Under the pieces are notes generated by a model. That model had not been told where the DNA came from and ran no database searches. It saw only the letters and a program-made list of their open reading frames with translations. A program made the position numbers and the translations under genes. 64,000 nt of DNA, taken from positions 1-64,000 of the forward strand of contig PYST01000220.1 of assembly GCA_003049485.1 (NCBI GenBank), written 5' to 3'. This document shows, in pieces, positions 48,152 to 60,103 of the stretch (the first letter of the stretch is position 1; every line of letters begins with the position of its first letter). Source of the DNA: Ophioceras dolichostomum (taxonomy: Eukaryota > Ascomycota > Sordariomycetes > Magnaporthales > Ophioceraceae).

Positions 48152-49423
48152 ATGGGGAAACTGAAGCAACGCCTCTCGGAGGCAGCTCGCAGACTGGCCG
48201 CGGCGCTGTCTCCTCGGTTGTGGTCATCAAAATTGAAAGAAAAACTATCCGGCTCGCCTCTACAAGCAGCACAAGCACCCCTACAGGAGTCGTCGGCTTC
48301 GGCTGCTTCGAAGACTACTTTCGTCGCGTCCCTCGACCCGGAACCAGGCCCGCCGTCCTCGTCGTCCTTCTCCCGACGGTTCCAGTTCATGTCCGATCTT
48401 CACCTCGAGTTCCCGTATTACCAGACGTTCGACTTCCCTGTGACCGCGCCCTATCTCATCCTCGCGGGCGACATCGGCAACTTGAACGACCGCGCGTCGT
48501 TCCTTGTCTTCCTTCAACGACAGGCGGCCCGGTACGAGCGCGTCTTCCTCGTGCTGGGGAACCACGAGTTTTACGGTATGAGCTACGATGAGGGCATCCG
48601 GGCCGCCCGGCAGATGACTTCTCACCGGGCCCTCTGCGGCAAGGTCACGCTCCTCCACCAGAGCCGCTTCGACATCCCTTATCCGGACACACCGAAAAAC
48701 ACTTGGAAACTCGCTGCCCTATTCAGAAGAGGGAAAAAGGGTACTGAGGGAAAGGGTGACAACGGGAGGAAGGGGGCGGCATCGGTCGCGAAGGGACAAG
48801 CCGACACAGCGTCCGTCGAAGGCACACCGGGCAGCGGAGACAACGCCGGTAGCAGCAGCAAGGAGCCCCTTCCCAGAATCACCATCCTAGGATGCACCCT
48901 CTGGTCCCATATCAAGCCCGCCCTCGCCGCCGGCATCGCCCTCCGCGTGAACGACTTCACCGCCATCAAGGGCTGGACCGTCGCGGACCAAAACCTCACG
49001 CACGCCGCCGAGGTCGCCTGGCTGCGCAGCGAGCTCGTCCACATCCGCGAGGAGGACCCCTCTCGGGTCGTCATCGTCGCGACACACCACGCTCCCGTGG
49101 TCGACGGGTCGAGCCCGCCAAGGCACAAGGGCGATCCGTGCAGCCCCGCGTTCTCGACGGACCTGTGCCACCGGCCCCGGCCCCGCGACCACGACCGCGA
49201 CGGCAGCAAGCCCGCCGCTGAGCCGCATCCGCAGCAGGACTGGCTGCTCCCCGTGCGGTACTGGATCTTTAGGCATACGCACTGGACCACGCGGTTGAGA
49301 GGGGCGCATGGCATCACGGTCGTGGCGAACCAGCGCGGTTACACTAACGAGAAAACTTCGAAAGTCTGGGGCAAGTTGACGAAGGAGCATCTGTTCGACA
49401 GCGCGATGACGCTCCAGTTGTAG
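48152..49423 (+). CDS. calcineurin-like metallophosphoesterase
   Basis: Single exon, 423 residues. A basic N-terminal 75 residues precede the phosphoesterase core. The metal-binding motifs appear in order: SDLHLE (Asp82, His84), LAGDIGN (Asp107), LGNHEFYG (Asn137, His138), ATHHAP (His312/313) and RHTHW (His375, His377). The last motif is usually GHTH; here the Gly is Arg374. A 50-residue low-complexity insert (193-240) rich in Lys, Gly and Ser interrupts the core before RITILGCTLWS, a conserved strand. All dinuclear-metal ligands are present, so a hydrolase is expected. Substrate unknown. Its 3' end is 200 nt from the convergent DUF7514-like gene. Confidence 0.88.
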   Translation: MGKLKQRLSEAARRLAAALSPRLWSSKLKEKLSGSPLQAAQAPLQESSASAASKTTFVASLDPEPGPPSSSSFSRRFQFMSDLHLEFPYYQTFDFPVTAPYLILAGDIGNLNDRASFLVFLQRQAARYERVFLVLGNHEFYGMSYDEGIRAARQMTSHRALCGKVTLLHQSRFDIPYPDTPKNTWKLAALFRRGKKGTEGKGDNGRKGAASVAKGQADTASVEGTPGSGDNAGSSSKEPLPRITILGCTLWSHIKPALAAGIALRVNDFTAIKGWTVADQNLTHAAEVAWLRSELVHIREEDPSRVVIVATHHAPVVDGSSPPRHKGDPCSPAFSTDLCHRPRPRDHDRDGSKPAAEPHPQQDWLLPVRYWIFRHTHWTTRLRGAHGITVVANQRGYTNEKTSKVWGKLTKEHLFDSAMTLQL

Positions 49424-49624
49424 CTCTTTAGGTAGTAGACGAAGATACATAGCGAGGCGTATACTTATGTGGGTAGCATAGCGATCTTGTTATTAGAAAA
49501 GCGTTCGATCCAGGATTTTCATCGAGAATACACCACGAGCGAGTTTGGTCAACATGGACGTTCGTCCCAGTCACAGCCATCAACTGACACTTAGCAGAAG
49601 ATGCCGTGATACGCTGTTCCGCGC

Positions 49625-50831
49625 CTAGCGGTTCCAGGCTACAAACACATCATCAGTCCAATCTTGTGGCGCTTGGGCAAAACAAAAGATGAGGAGGAGG
49701 AGGAGGAGAAAAAGAAGAAGAAAAACGTCGTTGTTGGCTCCATCCTTGCATGAAGCAACCAAAAAGAATTTCATCAAATTCATCCCACCCGTGCCGTAAA
49801 ACGTATACCCCCCATACAGCCCACCACCACCACCACCCTCCCTCACGAAATACCCCGGCGTCAGCCCATCCATCGTAGCCTCGTGCCTGAACCTCGCCGT
49901 GCGCGACAGCTGCTGCTGGTACGCCAGAAACTCAACCGACACGACCCGTCCCAGCTCCTGCTGCCGGCGCTGAGCTTCGGCGTCGGCGATACTAGGCGGT
50001 AGGGCCGACTCCGGGATCGTTACGGTGGACGGGAACAGAAAAGGACAAGGCAGGTGGTTGTTCGTCGTCGAATCGGGCTCCAGCAGCCGCGCGTGGTTCG
50101 CGGCGAGGAAGTGGTTGAGTCGCAGCCGCTGCACGGCGGGGTCCACGAGCGTGTCGAGGAGGACGGCTTGGATAAAGCCTTCTGGCGTTAGGGCGGGCAC
50201 TACGGCGGCAGCAGTGGCGGCTTGGCCGACTCTTGGTGCTGTCCCCATCGACATCGACGGGAGCACGGCTGTCGCTTGTCCCGCCGCAGGGCCAGTAACC
50301 GTGGCAGTAGTGTACTCAAACCCATAAACGCGCCACACAATCTCCACCCCCGCAGCCTGCGTAGCCGCCTGGTCGGGGAACCGGTGCTCGGCCGCGAAGC
50401 GCAGGAACATCTTGGCGTGGTTGTTGGCGTCTGCGTACGCCATCGCCTCGTACAGCGCCGCCGCCTTTGCGGGCTCGAGCCGTCGCGTGTGTTGGGGTGC
50501 GATCGTCGCGTCGGCGAGGTCGAAGATGGCGAGGAGGAGGCGGCGGAAGAGCGGGGAGGGGGTCTTGTCTGCGTTGATGAGGGTGCCCCATTCTCTTGGG
50601 GAGGGCGTGTGCGATGCTGCTGCGGTGGGCGGCGGCTCGTCATCGGGCTGCTGGGGGATGCTGGGCGGGTTCGTGAGTGGAGGAGGGGGTGGCGGCGGCG
50701 GGATGATGTTCCATGGAGGTCCGGATGGCACTCTTCCCGTCGCTGGAAATAGGCTTTGAGAGCTGGCCAGCGCTCGGTGGGCTGACCCGGATGAATGCGA
50801 GAGTCCTCCGTCTCCTCCGTAGCCACCTAGA
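49625..50831 (-). CDS. DUF7514-like protein, 5' end unresolved
   Basis: An open frame on the minus strand encodes about 400 residues: a Pro-rich N-terminus, then EWGTLINADKTPSPLFRRLL and AKAAALYEAMAYADANNHA, a layout that resembles the fungal DUF7514 domain, and finally GYF with a Gly-rich turn. No ATG begins this frame upstream of the domain. Instead a good acceptor (ctctctctag) lies at 50832, so a 5' exon is probably missing from this model. The last 30 residues include a Leu/Phe run encoded by a pyrimidine tract, which may be a membrane segment or 3'-UTR/intron read-through. Function unknown. Listed here as a 5'-partial CDS. Confidence 0.55.
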
Positions 50832-51692
50832 GAGAGCTCTGGGAAAGGCAGCGGGCTGTCATGCGGAGTGGCCCTGCTGCGTTCGGTGCCACTCCCCTCT
50901 ATGCCATGATCTTAGCGGGCCACGGCATTCTAGGCGGTGTCGAGGACGTGCTGACTGATTCGATGGAATGGCGGCAGCATTGTGGTTACAAGGAAATACG
51001 AGCTGGTTGAGGCGAGCGAGCGAGCGCGCCGACTCTCCGCGGAGTCGGGAGCCATGCGGGTTTTGATGAATACGGACGTCCTCACTGTCAACATCGAACG
51101 CAAGCTCCCCCAAGAGCCTTGGCAGCTGAGCTTCCGGCATTCCTCGTTGGCATCCACTAGCTCCACGAGGCGCTCCTTGGCAGAGGCTGTGACAGACAGC
51201 TAGGGGGTGCGCTTAATGTGTGCGGCTGTTCTCTGAGCTGATGATGCCAATCCTGTCCACTCAAGTAGAGAGAGAGAGCCCGGACCCGTTCGAGGGAGCA
51301 CACATGACAAGCCGTCTTGATGTCCAGGTTTTGGCTTGTATCTACCTGCCTACCTAGTTATGTACGTAGGTAAGGAGAAAGGAAAGGTTCCTAGTTCTTC
51401 CGAGGGACCTCTGGTGTGTTGCCTTGGCCTTTGTTCTCCCAAGAGCCCGCGTATGCCATCACGCCTGTGCTCCATTGTGGAACATACAGCATGCTTTCAG
51501 TGCAGCGGCGGGCCCACCTGAAAGACGTTGCCATTTGGGGGGCGCCCCTCTCTACATGACCAGGGTCTGTCTCCATGCATGGGAGGGTGCTTTTCATTCC
51601 GGTCTACGCACTTCTCATATCTCATTGCTAGCTGGTACCATCTACGTCATCGCTTTCACCTACCTCGCAACCCAAAATCTGGTACAAAGAGC
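50832..51692. other. short interval with coding-like fragments
   Basis: Minus-strand frames between about 51190 and 50930 look partly coding: KERLVELVDANEECRK in one frame, then QLPRLLGELAFDVDSED in another, overlapping by a few codons as if a single base were lost. One of them may be the missing 5' exon of the DUF7514-like gene or a separate broken gene. The rest holds no gene. Confidence 0.35.
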
Positions 51693-54600
51693 TTACAATC
51701 CATGTTCTCGGAACATATCCTGGATCTTGTCCTTTCGGATACTAACAAATAGCCGGCTCCCACCCATCGTCAAACCAGCCGCTTTGATGGTAAGGTTGGC
51801 GACGCTTAAGATTTGCCCGTCGCTGACGCCTCGCACGAACTTCCTGATCGTGGATCTGGTATCCATGTCCGTTGGTAGGGGAAATCCGTGCTTCAGAAGG
51901 GAGTACAACATGTACACCTGCTTCGACTCGCGGGACCCATCCATTGGTACTAACAACGCGAACAGAGGTTTCTGGATAGCGGCTTGGAACAAGAAGCATG
52001 CGAAGTCGTTCTCGTCCTCGGGGCGCATTGTGATGCGTTGGGAGGGGTTAAACAGCATCATGGAATGTGGCTTCTTGCGTTTGTCGAAGATGGAACACAG
52101 CTGTCGTTCAAAATCCACTGACCCGGAAAGAAGAAACGAGTCGAAGGTGGCGACGTCTACTTCGCAAACGGCACGGTAAAATGCCTTGGCACGCTCCTGG
52201 ACGTCGGTGAGGTAGAGATTGACGATGTCTTGCTGAGCCTCGCTCGGCCCGCGACCCGATAACGATACGAGTTTGGGGCGGGCCCCGAACATCAACAGAG
52301 CCCGGAATAAAGAGGTTTCGTATCCTGGGTGGGAACTTCTGCTACGCGCTCTCTGTAGCGGGGTTCGCCGAAACCCATATTCGATGACTAGAGTCAAAAG
52401 AGCCATTGACGTAAGTCTGGGCTCACAGAATAGTGCTTTGCGGTATGGACATGACTGCGGAGGGGACGGCGTGGGTTCACATGTGTAGGTAGTTAGGTAG
52501 GTAGGTATTTATACTTACGCAACGGCTCGGTGACCACCTGTTCAGGATCAGCTCCCATTTCAAGAAGCTTCAGTACTAACGCCTCCTCTGTAGCGCCATC
52601 AGGCTCCGACTGATGAGAGGCTAGAAAGTAGTGAAGCGCCGATGTCAGGTCATTCTTTAAGATCAAGCGCGCATCATGAGCCTCTGTGAGCAGCAGCAGC
52701 GCGCTTTTGGTCGATACTGGCTCAAACAAAGCACAGAACAGCGGCAGCGGTGACAGGCACGCCGTCTCAACTCCCGCGCGGAGCAAGATAGAGAGCATCT
52801 CGAGGTGCGACGGATTGGTACGCCGCGCGAGTTGTTGCAGCAGCGTATCCTGCTTGTCGAAGAACGGGGTGGGATCTGGGGAAGCACCTGCGTCCAGGAG
52901 CATCTTGAAACCGGTGACGTTCTCGGTGAAGACAGCGTTGTGTAATGGGACGATGGGTGGGATACCGTTGACCCGCGCGCCGTACTCAACGAGAAGCTCG
53001 ACGCATTTAGAAGCAAGGTCGCTCCGCAGAGACAGTGCGATGGACAGAGGGAGCAAGCCACGACATTCGCGGCCTCTCAGGGCCGGCCGCAAACCTGCCA
53101 TGTAAGCAACATTCGGGTTACCCCCTAGAAGCAGGATCAACTTCAAACCTTCAAAGGTGCGTTCCGGAATGTCCGATCCCTGGTTTTGTTCAGACTCCCA
53201 CGAAAGTTCAAGGAAGTGGGCCACGATATCGCTGTCTTCAGACAGGATATTCTGGGCCCAGCCTGGGACAGACGGTAGGAAGGAGAGGGCATCGTAGAGT
53301 GCCAGGGCGCCGAGATGCATGAACGACGAGGCTTTGTGGCGGAACATCTCCGCATGGGACTGGGAAATCACCCACTTGAACACTTCCGCATCGTCGTTGA
53401 TGTTGAAAGGAAGACGGAGAAAAGAGGGGTCCCGACTGGCGAGGAGTTTGTGGAACACTGCCTGAAAACTCCTCATATCGTTCTTTACGATAAATTGTCG
53501 ACAGTGGCGAAGCCAGTGGTCCTGCGCATACCCGAGAAAAGCCTCAACTTCTGCCCTCGGCTTCTGCGAACGGCCGAATTTCTGGAGAAGCTGAGCAATG
53601 TCGACTTCTGAGGAGAGGGCTTGAGTCCTGGGGGGACGTAGCCTAGTTGCTGCGGCGGTGAAGGTGGATAGGAGCGTGCTCCCTGAGCTCTCCTGCTTGA
53701 TTGTGCCGTTGACGGTATTTACGAGGCGTTCCACAGGCACCGTCGTGGTATCGACAGCCCTGGTCAATGACTTGCTGAAGGTCGCGTAGCTGAGGTAGGT
53801 GATGCAGATGTAACCAAGCTTGGAATCTGCATCCTCTTCAGAGAAGCGAAACCCTTGGTGGCTCTTGGGAGGGCTGGTCAGGTGTTTGCGCACGCTGGAG
53901 TGGATGAAGCCGACCGTCAGAGCCTCTTCGTCAACTTCAAGCAAACCGCCACCACAAAGATAGATCAGCCTCTGGGCATCGTGGGGAAAGGTGTCCTCAT
54001 CCCACTCTGAGGTTCCAGGTTTCACGTTCAAGGCGACTCGGAATTCGTCGACCGATAACGGTCGGAAGGCAGCGGCGGCGAGCTCGAAGATGCAAGCACC
54101 ATACCTCTGGTCCACGATTCTATCCAGGGCGCGGTCAAACGCTTTTGGAAGGTCTGGAGGGAGGCTCTCAAGCCAGCTGAGGATGTCGGCATCGCAGAGA
54201 ACACCGAATGCCTTGTCATGTCGGGGAAAGATGGCGTCTATCTGGAGAGATACCCAGAGGAACATGCCCTTGGCCTGGGACGATAGTGCTTTCTTGATGA
54301 TGGGGATCAGCTCCGGATTCAGGGGTCGGATCAATTGTCTCCGGTCGATCTCTTTGTCGATAAAAGCTAGGATCTCCTCTTGCCTTGCCGTGCCAGATAT
54401 TGGCAGCTGGACAACGCCTTTGAATGACGTTGTAAGGAGTCCATAGACAGCGGACTCGGGTCGGCTTGAAAAGCACAGGCGCACTCGGTGCGTCGCCGCT
54501 AGCCTTGCCAGTGCCAGGACCACGCTCTCGGCCTCGTCGGGATCGCACTCATCTAAGCCGTCAATGGCAGCGACGAGAGTGAACCGAGAGGGCACGAGCG

Positions 54601-55858
54601 TCCCGACCAGTTTCATGACGTCCTCAGTGTCCAGTGAAGGTATAGAATCCTTGAAGCGAGACGCGACAGCCTCGGCGATCGAAGGATCGGTAGCGAGGAT
54701 CTTGAGGAACTGATGCGCCAGGCTGCCGACGATATTGCGGGACTCTAGCGAGCGGGAGTTGGCGTAAGTTGAAAAGAAACAGGCGGCAACCGTGGAGTCA
54801 TCGAGCTGCGTTGGCACAGAACTGAAGTCGTCTGGTCTGGCAAACATCGAGGCGTAAATGTTGGCAAGCAACACTGACTTGCCGACGCCGAGGCTCCCCC
54901 TGATGTGCAAAACCTCCGTCCCGGCACTCTGGGACCATGACTTATAAGCATCAGAGCTGAAAATCCAGCGGACAGTGCCCTTTCTCCTCATGCGGCGCCA
55001 GGTCAAGTCGAACTCCGACTCAAAGGGAGACAGATGATGCTTGAGCCTCGACAAACACTCATTCACCCGCTGCTTGGTCTGCGAGCCGGTGAGGAGGGCC
55101 AATACTCGACTCCCTGTGTTTTCCGATTGGACTTGCGACTTGCTGGTGAGGGAGAACGCCGTCTCCTGGATGACAGAGGCCCACAAAGCCAGGTCGCCCT
55201 CGACGGACTTGAATTCGCTCGTAAAAGAGGCGCCTATCTGGCGGAAGAGAGGCTTTTTGGTGAATAGGACCACATCGCGACAAAAGTTGACAATGATGAT
55301 GAGGTACTCGCACATGGCGTCTTGGAGCTGTCGACATTTCGGGAACATGGAAGCGAGGTCCTGGTTAATCGAGGACGTTCGGCCGACTCGCATCAACAGC
55401 TCCGAGACTTTGTCGAAGTACGACAGATATCCGGTCGCGAGCTAACATGCGACCCCGATCAGCATCACGCTCAAGGAGGGCGGAATGGAGAAATGGAGAC
55501 AACGGAGACTGCATACCAACAGCGACATACGCACGGCGGTCCAGACGCCGGCAGCTATCAAGTTCTGCGAGCCTCCGACAAGAACATCGCCGACAGTGGT
55601 CAGCTGCTGAACGCGATCGAGGATGGCGACGAGCCGGGTGCCGTGGGGCTGCCACGACCGATGTGTCCTGGCGCCCTCGCGGTTGATGTCCTCAGTGAGG
55701 CGCACCACATCCCGTGGAGAGGGTGGCCTATTCGTCCGTAGAGTTCTGAAGGTCAGACGTTGAGAGGAATCGAGCGACGCGCTGAACTCCGAGACGGCTT
55801 GGGCGAGCCTGATCTCCGCCTTCAGCCTCCCTGCTTGGACCAAGGCCTGTTGCGCCAT
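51693..55858 (-). CDS. NACHT-ankyrin STAND (NLR-like) protein
   Basis: Three exons on the minus strand: 55858-55517, 55441-52519 and 52435-51693; 1,335 residues. The frame extends upstream to 55957 without an ATG, so MAQQALVQAG at 55858 is used. Residues 1-290 are helical and resemble the DUF7708-type N-terminal domain of fungal STAND proteins. The NACHT domain has the P-loop GSLGVGKS (296-303) and Walker B LVAAIDGLD (403-411). A winged-helix-like stretch follows, and from about 850 to the end are degenerate ankyrin repeats. Intron 1 is 75 nt (GTATGC...TTAG). Intron 2 is 83 nt with a weak acceptor, chosen because it restores the repeat pattern EPL/PLFCE. Such proteins sense non-self and trigger regulated cell death in fungi; here that is inferred from architecture. 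Confidence 0.85.
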
Positions 55859-57329
55859 TTGACCAGGCGGGCGACGGGCATCGGGGATAAGGCCTTTAGA
55901 CGAGAGGAAAGGAACGCCCTTGAAGACGTAGATCGCAACGAGGCCACCAAGTTGCACCGACAGAGAGATGCACGATGGGAGGTAATAAAGAGGAGCAGAT
56001 CAGAACATCGCGAAAAGAAAACCTTCCCACACATGGCCCAGCCTTACGCGGGGCAAACATAGTGGCTGCCTCTCGACCGCATGGTGGCGGATCCCACCCT
56101 CCATCAGCTGGAAGGTGTCGGCGCCCAGTGGAAGTAGCCATTGTCGAACCACCATCTGCCAATAAAACAGACCTAAATGACAGATGCTGACACAGGAGAC
56201 AACAACCAATGGCGAAGGAAAAAGCAATTGATGGTAACCGAAGTCGACAAGGTAGACGCTCAAATCCGATAGTGTTTTTCGCTGAGAAGGAAGGCGTCGT
56301 AGGCAAGCTCAGCAACCCGCTAAATAACCAACCTTCCCATGATAAGAGATAAAAGGAGAGAAGAGGAAAAAGCTCTCCTCGAGGACACTCCAAAGTATAC
56401 CGCACATGGACACCAAAAAGGACGTGGACGAAGTAAATCACGGCGAAGTCATCGCTGACGAGTCGATTCTTTGATCAACCTATGTACAGGATCCCTATCG
56501 TATCAAGACCTCTTTCTGCGTAGGGCTGTGGCATCATCTCGCCAGGCGCCATCTGCAGGCCATCCTGCGATTCTTCATGGCCCACCAAAACGAATACGGA
56601 GGTAGTGAGTAGCATGTAATGTATGCAGCACCAAGGATAACCTCCTTTTCTTTCTCGATGCTCTGTGCCACCCGGCCTGGCCTCATCATCCACCACCATG
56701 TTATGTCATCCCCGTGAGCAAAAGAGCAGACGTTTTTTTCCTCGTGTGGAAAAAAGAAGCCCCAAGATATATAACCGAAAATGGCGACGAAAGCAAAAAA
56801 ACACTTCGAAAAAAAGTTTTAACTCCGTAACGATGCAATGCCATCCATGATGCGCGCATGTACAGGCGAAAGGGAGGAAACCCCCTCCCCCTGACTCGCC
56901 TTGATCCCAAGAAATAACAACAAAAGATGAGCAGGAAAAAAAGCAACAGCTGAGAATATTCTAGCTTAAAACAGACACAGATGATAATAGTAGTCAGACA
57001 GTACCATGATATGAGGAACAGAGAAAGGGGAAGGAAGGGAAAAAAAAACCAAAAAAACCGAAACGGCTGGAAATATTTGGACTCGATGTTTTCGACTCTT
57101 TCAGTCGCAGGCCCGACCGATTTTGGAGGCCAGATTGGCCGCGGAAAGGAGAGCCGTAGTAATGAAGAGAAGAGCGTGTAGGGCGAACGGCTGCCGATAT
57201 TGCCGTTGCGAACAGTGAGCTTTTCTTTTCTTTTTTTCACCTGCGGTCGCCTTGGAGACGACGGCGAGGAAACAACTGCGTCCGAGGACACGGAGCAGTC
57301 GGACGAGGCCCGAAGCAGTATCCCGCAAA
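55859..57329. other. intergenic region, STAND to cyclin
   Basis: Upstream of the STAND gene and downstream of the cyclin gene, both on the minus strand. It holds A-rich tracts near 56,700-57,060 that fit the cyclin 3'-UTR. The minus-strand open frame that runs through it into the cyclin coding sequence is out of frame with the cyclin. No gene supported. Confidence 0.55.
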
Positions 57330-60103
57330 CTAGTTGGGATAGTGCATCGGCGACTGGTGGTGATGGGGGTGGCCCTGGCCAGCTAGCTGGTATTGAGCCT
57401 GGACCTGGGCCTGGGCCTGCACCTGGGCCTGCACCTGCTGTTGTTGCGCCTGCGCTTGCTGCTGCGACGCAAGCATCGGCCTCGCCACGGGCGTCATCGA
57501 CATTCCCTGCCTCGCGTAGTGGTGCTGCTGCTGCTGCTGCGCGATGGACGTGAACTCGGGCACGATGCCCGTGCGGAACTCGTTCCGCCGCCCCAGCGGC
57601 TGGTAGTGCATCTGGGTCGGCGGGATGATGGCGCCGCCGGAGCCACCCGCCGCGCTCGCGAGGTGGTACTCCTGTAGGCTGGCCGATGGGGGCGGGTACA
57701 GCAGGGTGTTGACGTGCCGGACCGGCCTGTAGGGGCTGGCGCGGTGCTGCAGGTACACTGAGGGCGAGTGCGAGATGGGCGTGTGCACGCCCGAGGCGTG
57801 GCCGCCGTGCGGGAACGACTCTCCCAAGGGTGAGGAGTTGCCCAGCGCCACCGCGGCCGCGGGGGTCAGGGAGCCCGGGCTGTGGCGCTTTGTGGGCGTG
57901 CCGTAGTTCGTCTGCGCGGGGAATGCCGCGGGCGTCGTGGTGGCGTGCGGGGTCGTCACGGTGGGGATCGGATTGCACTGCACGAGCACGCTCGGCGAGT
58001 ATGTTGTTGTCGTCGTCGGCGGGTAGACCGTGGCCATGGCGCGGACGCCGGGGACAAGGGGAGGCAATGATAGTGCGGACTGCTGGGCGGGCGCATGAGC
58101 CGTCGCTTGGGGGATGTACGCGTTCGTCGGGGGAAACTGCGGCGCGGTGTTCAAGGTGAGGTTGGGCACTGGGAGACGCAGAGGAGCCTCCTGAGTGGGC
58201 ACGGCGCTGGCCTGGCGGGCCTGGTGGAGAGGAAGAGGTTGCGAAGGCACTGGCTGCGGATGTTGCCGGACCATGCGCTTCGCAGGAGGCTCTGTCGGGT
58301 CCTCGTCGCTGAAGGGCCGCTTGCCGGAAGCATTCCTAGGTTCGGGCTTGACTGCGAGAGGCGACAGGGACTGCGCAGCCAAGGGATTTGCGTTGGCGGG
58401 CCACTGGGCTCGAGGAGGGTACGCATAGCTCGGCGAGTAGGTCGAAGGACCGGTCGGCGTGGAATGCATGCTGGGGGTCAGCACCATGTTTCCTGTCGGC
58501 GAAGGGATCGGCGAGCCCGCGACGGGGAAGTGCGTCGGCGAAGGGATGACGATCGGGGAAGGCACTGGGGGCTTCATTGCGACCTCGCAGTACTCCCAAA
58601 TCCTGGCCAGCTTGACGATCCACTCCTCCCACTGCTCCTTCGTCACCAGCAGACTGTAGCGCATATTGCTTAGAAATTCTACCTCCATAACGTGAATCTC
58701 CTGGACTGTGATTCCGGACACCTCCGCCCACGTCTTATTGGTGTAGGTGTTGTCATCGAGGACTGGTTTTTTGGTCGCATGTCAGAAAAGCACTCTGATT
58801 GGACGGTGTCTGTCTGGGGAAGGAACCGAGGAAAAATGTGGGGCGACAGAGGGACACTCACATTTGTTGCCAAGCATCAACGCCACGGTCAGAAGACGGT
58901 ACTCGCTTCCTGACCGGCCCTTGACATTTGGGTTTCCGACCTTCAGCCGGTTGATAAACAACAGCGCCAGAAGAATCACGTTCTGCGTAACCTGTGTAGT
59001 AGACAGGATACCGTGAACCCATTGCTTGAAGTTCTGGCAGGGCACCGCGTTTTGCGTCAACCTCCGAATTGGATCCGACGATAGCGCATTGGCGTCGAAT
59101 TTTTCGGCGAGTTGGTGGATCTTGCGGCTTTCGAACCAGAAAAAACACGTCAACTGCACAGAAAGCAAGACCGTTACATTCGTTAGTAAAGGTGCGCCAT
59201 AGTGAGGGCGAACATAGGGAAGGGAAAGGAAGGAGCGGGCCAGCGTGACTGCAAAGCAGCCACCCACCCCGGCAACGCCGACGGTGGAAGGGATGAAGGC
59301 ACCCCAGAAGAACGCACCTGCGCTGTGAAGTCTGAGAGACTGCCGCCTTTTGGGCTGACGCAAGTCGGTATCTCGAGGCTTTGCCCCGCCAAGCTCGCTA
59401 CCTCCTTCTGTGAAACGCTTCTTTGCGACGCCATCGACCTCCCGGACTTGGGTGTGGCCGGACGTGAAGAGGGCATCGCCGCCATGGCGGTATTCGGCTG
59501 CGATTGCGAGGAGGATTGCGGCGCGGCACCGACAGCAGGCCGTGAGGCCTGAGACGCCTGTTGCGAATACTGGTAGGGCTGCGATTGCGGATTGTGTGGT
59601 GGATGCTGCTGCTGCACCTGGAGCTGTTGTTGTTGCTGCTGTTGCGGTTGATGTTGTGGTTGATTCGGAAGAGAGTGATGTAATGTCTGCGGAGCTTGGT
59701 GTTGTTGTTGAGCTACGTGCGCTTGCGGTCGCGGCTGCGGCTGGTGATGAGGCGGTTGTTGAGGCGGATACCTGGGGTAACCGTCTAGAGAGGCGTGAAC
59801 TCCGCTCAGCGCCGATCGTGTCCTGTCCGCCTGGGCCATCGAGGCCGCGTAGCCGGCAATCGAGGCATGTGTATGGCTCTCGTAAGGCGCGACGTTTGGA
59901 GCTTGGTATGTGGTCCCCATCTCCTCTAACGGCGGCGTACGCAGGCCGCTGGGCTGCAGAGCCGCAGCCTCGACGCCTGAGAGCTTTGGGGGTCGGTAGA
60001 CGGCGGGAACGCGGTACCGGTTCGTTCTGCCTCCCGTGTAAACCGGCGAAGGGGGGAAGGCGTGGGGAGCGGCGGTTATGCGCGTGGCAACTCCGGAATA
60101 CAT
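57330..60103 (-). CDS. Pho80/Pcl-type cyclin
   Basis: Partner cyclin for a Pho85-type CDK, probably nuclear. Three exons on the minus strand: 60103-59318, 59153-58862 and 58762-57330; 836 residues. The cyclin box (about 263-400) is split over exons 2 and 3: ESRKIHQLAEKF, then VTQNVILLALLFINRLK, VKGRSGSEYRLLTVALMLGN, and after the junction FLDDNTYTNKTWAEVSGI, then EVEFLSNMRYSLLV. Introns of 164 nt (GTGCGT...GCAG) and 99 nt (GTGAGT...CCAG) keep phase and rebuild conserved blocks. The N-terminal 262 residues are Gln/Pro/His-rich; the C-terminal 420 are Pro/Ser/Gln-rich and disordered. Much longer than yeast Pcl proteins, as in other filamentous fungi. Which process it controls cannot be read from sequence. 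Confidence 0.9.

Noticed and set aside
56701..57978. 425-codon minus-strand frame at the cyclin 3' end
   Set aside because: Different frame from the cyclin and continues into A/T-rich 3' flank; the Phe/Leu-rich tail is not protein-like.
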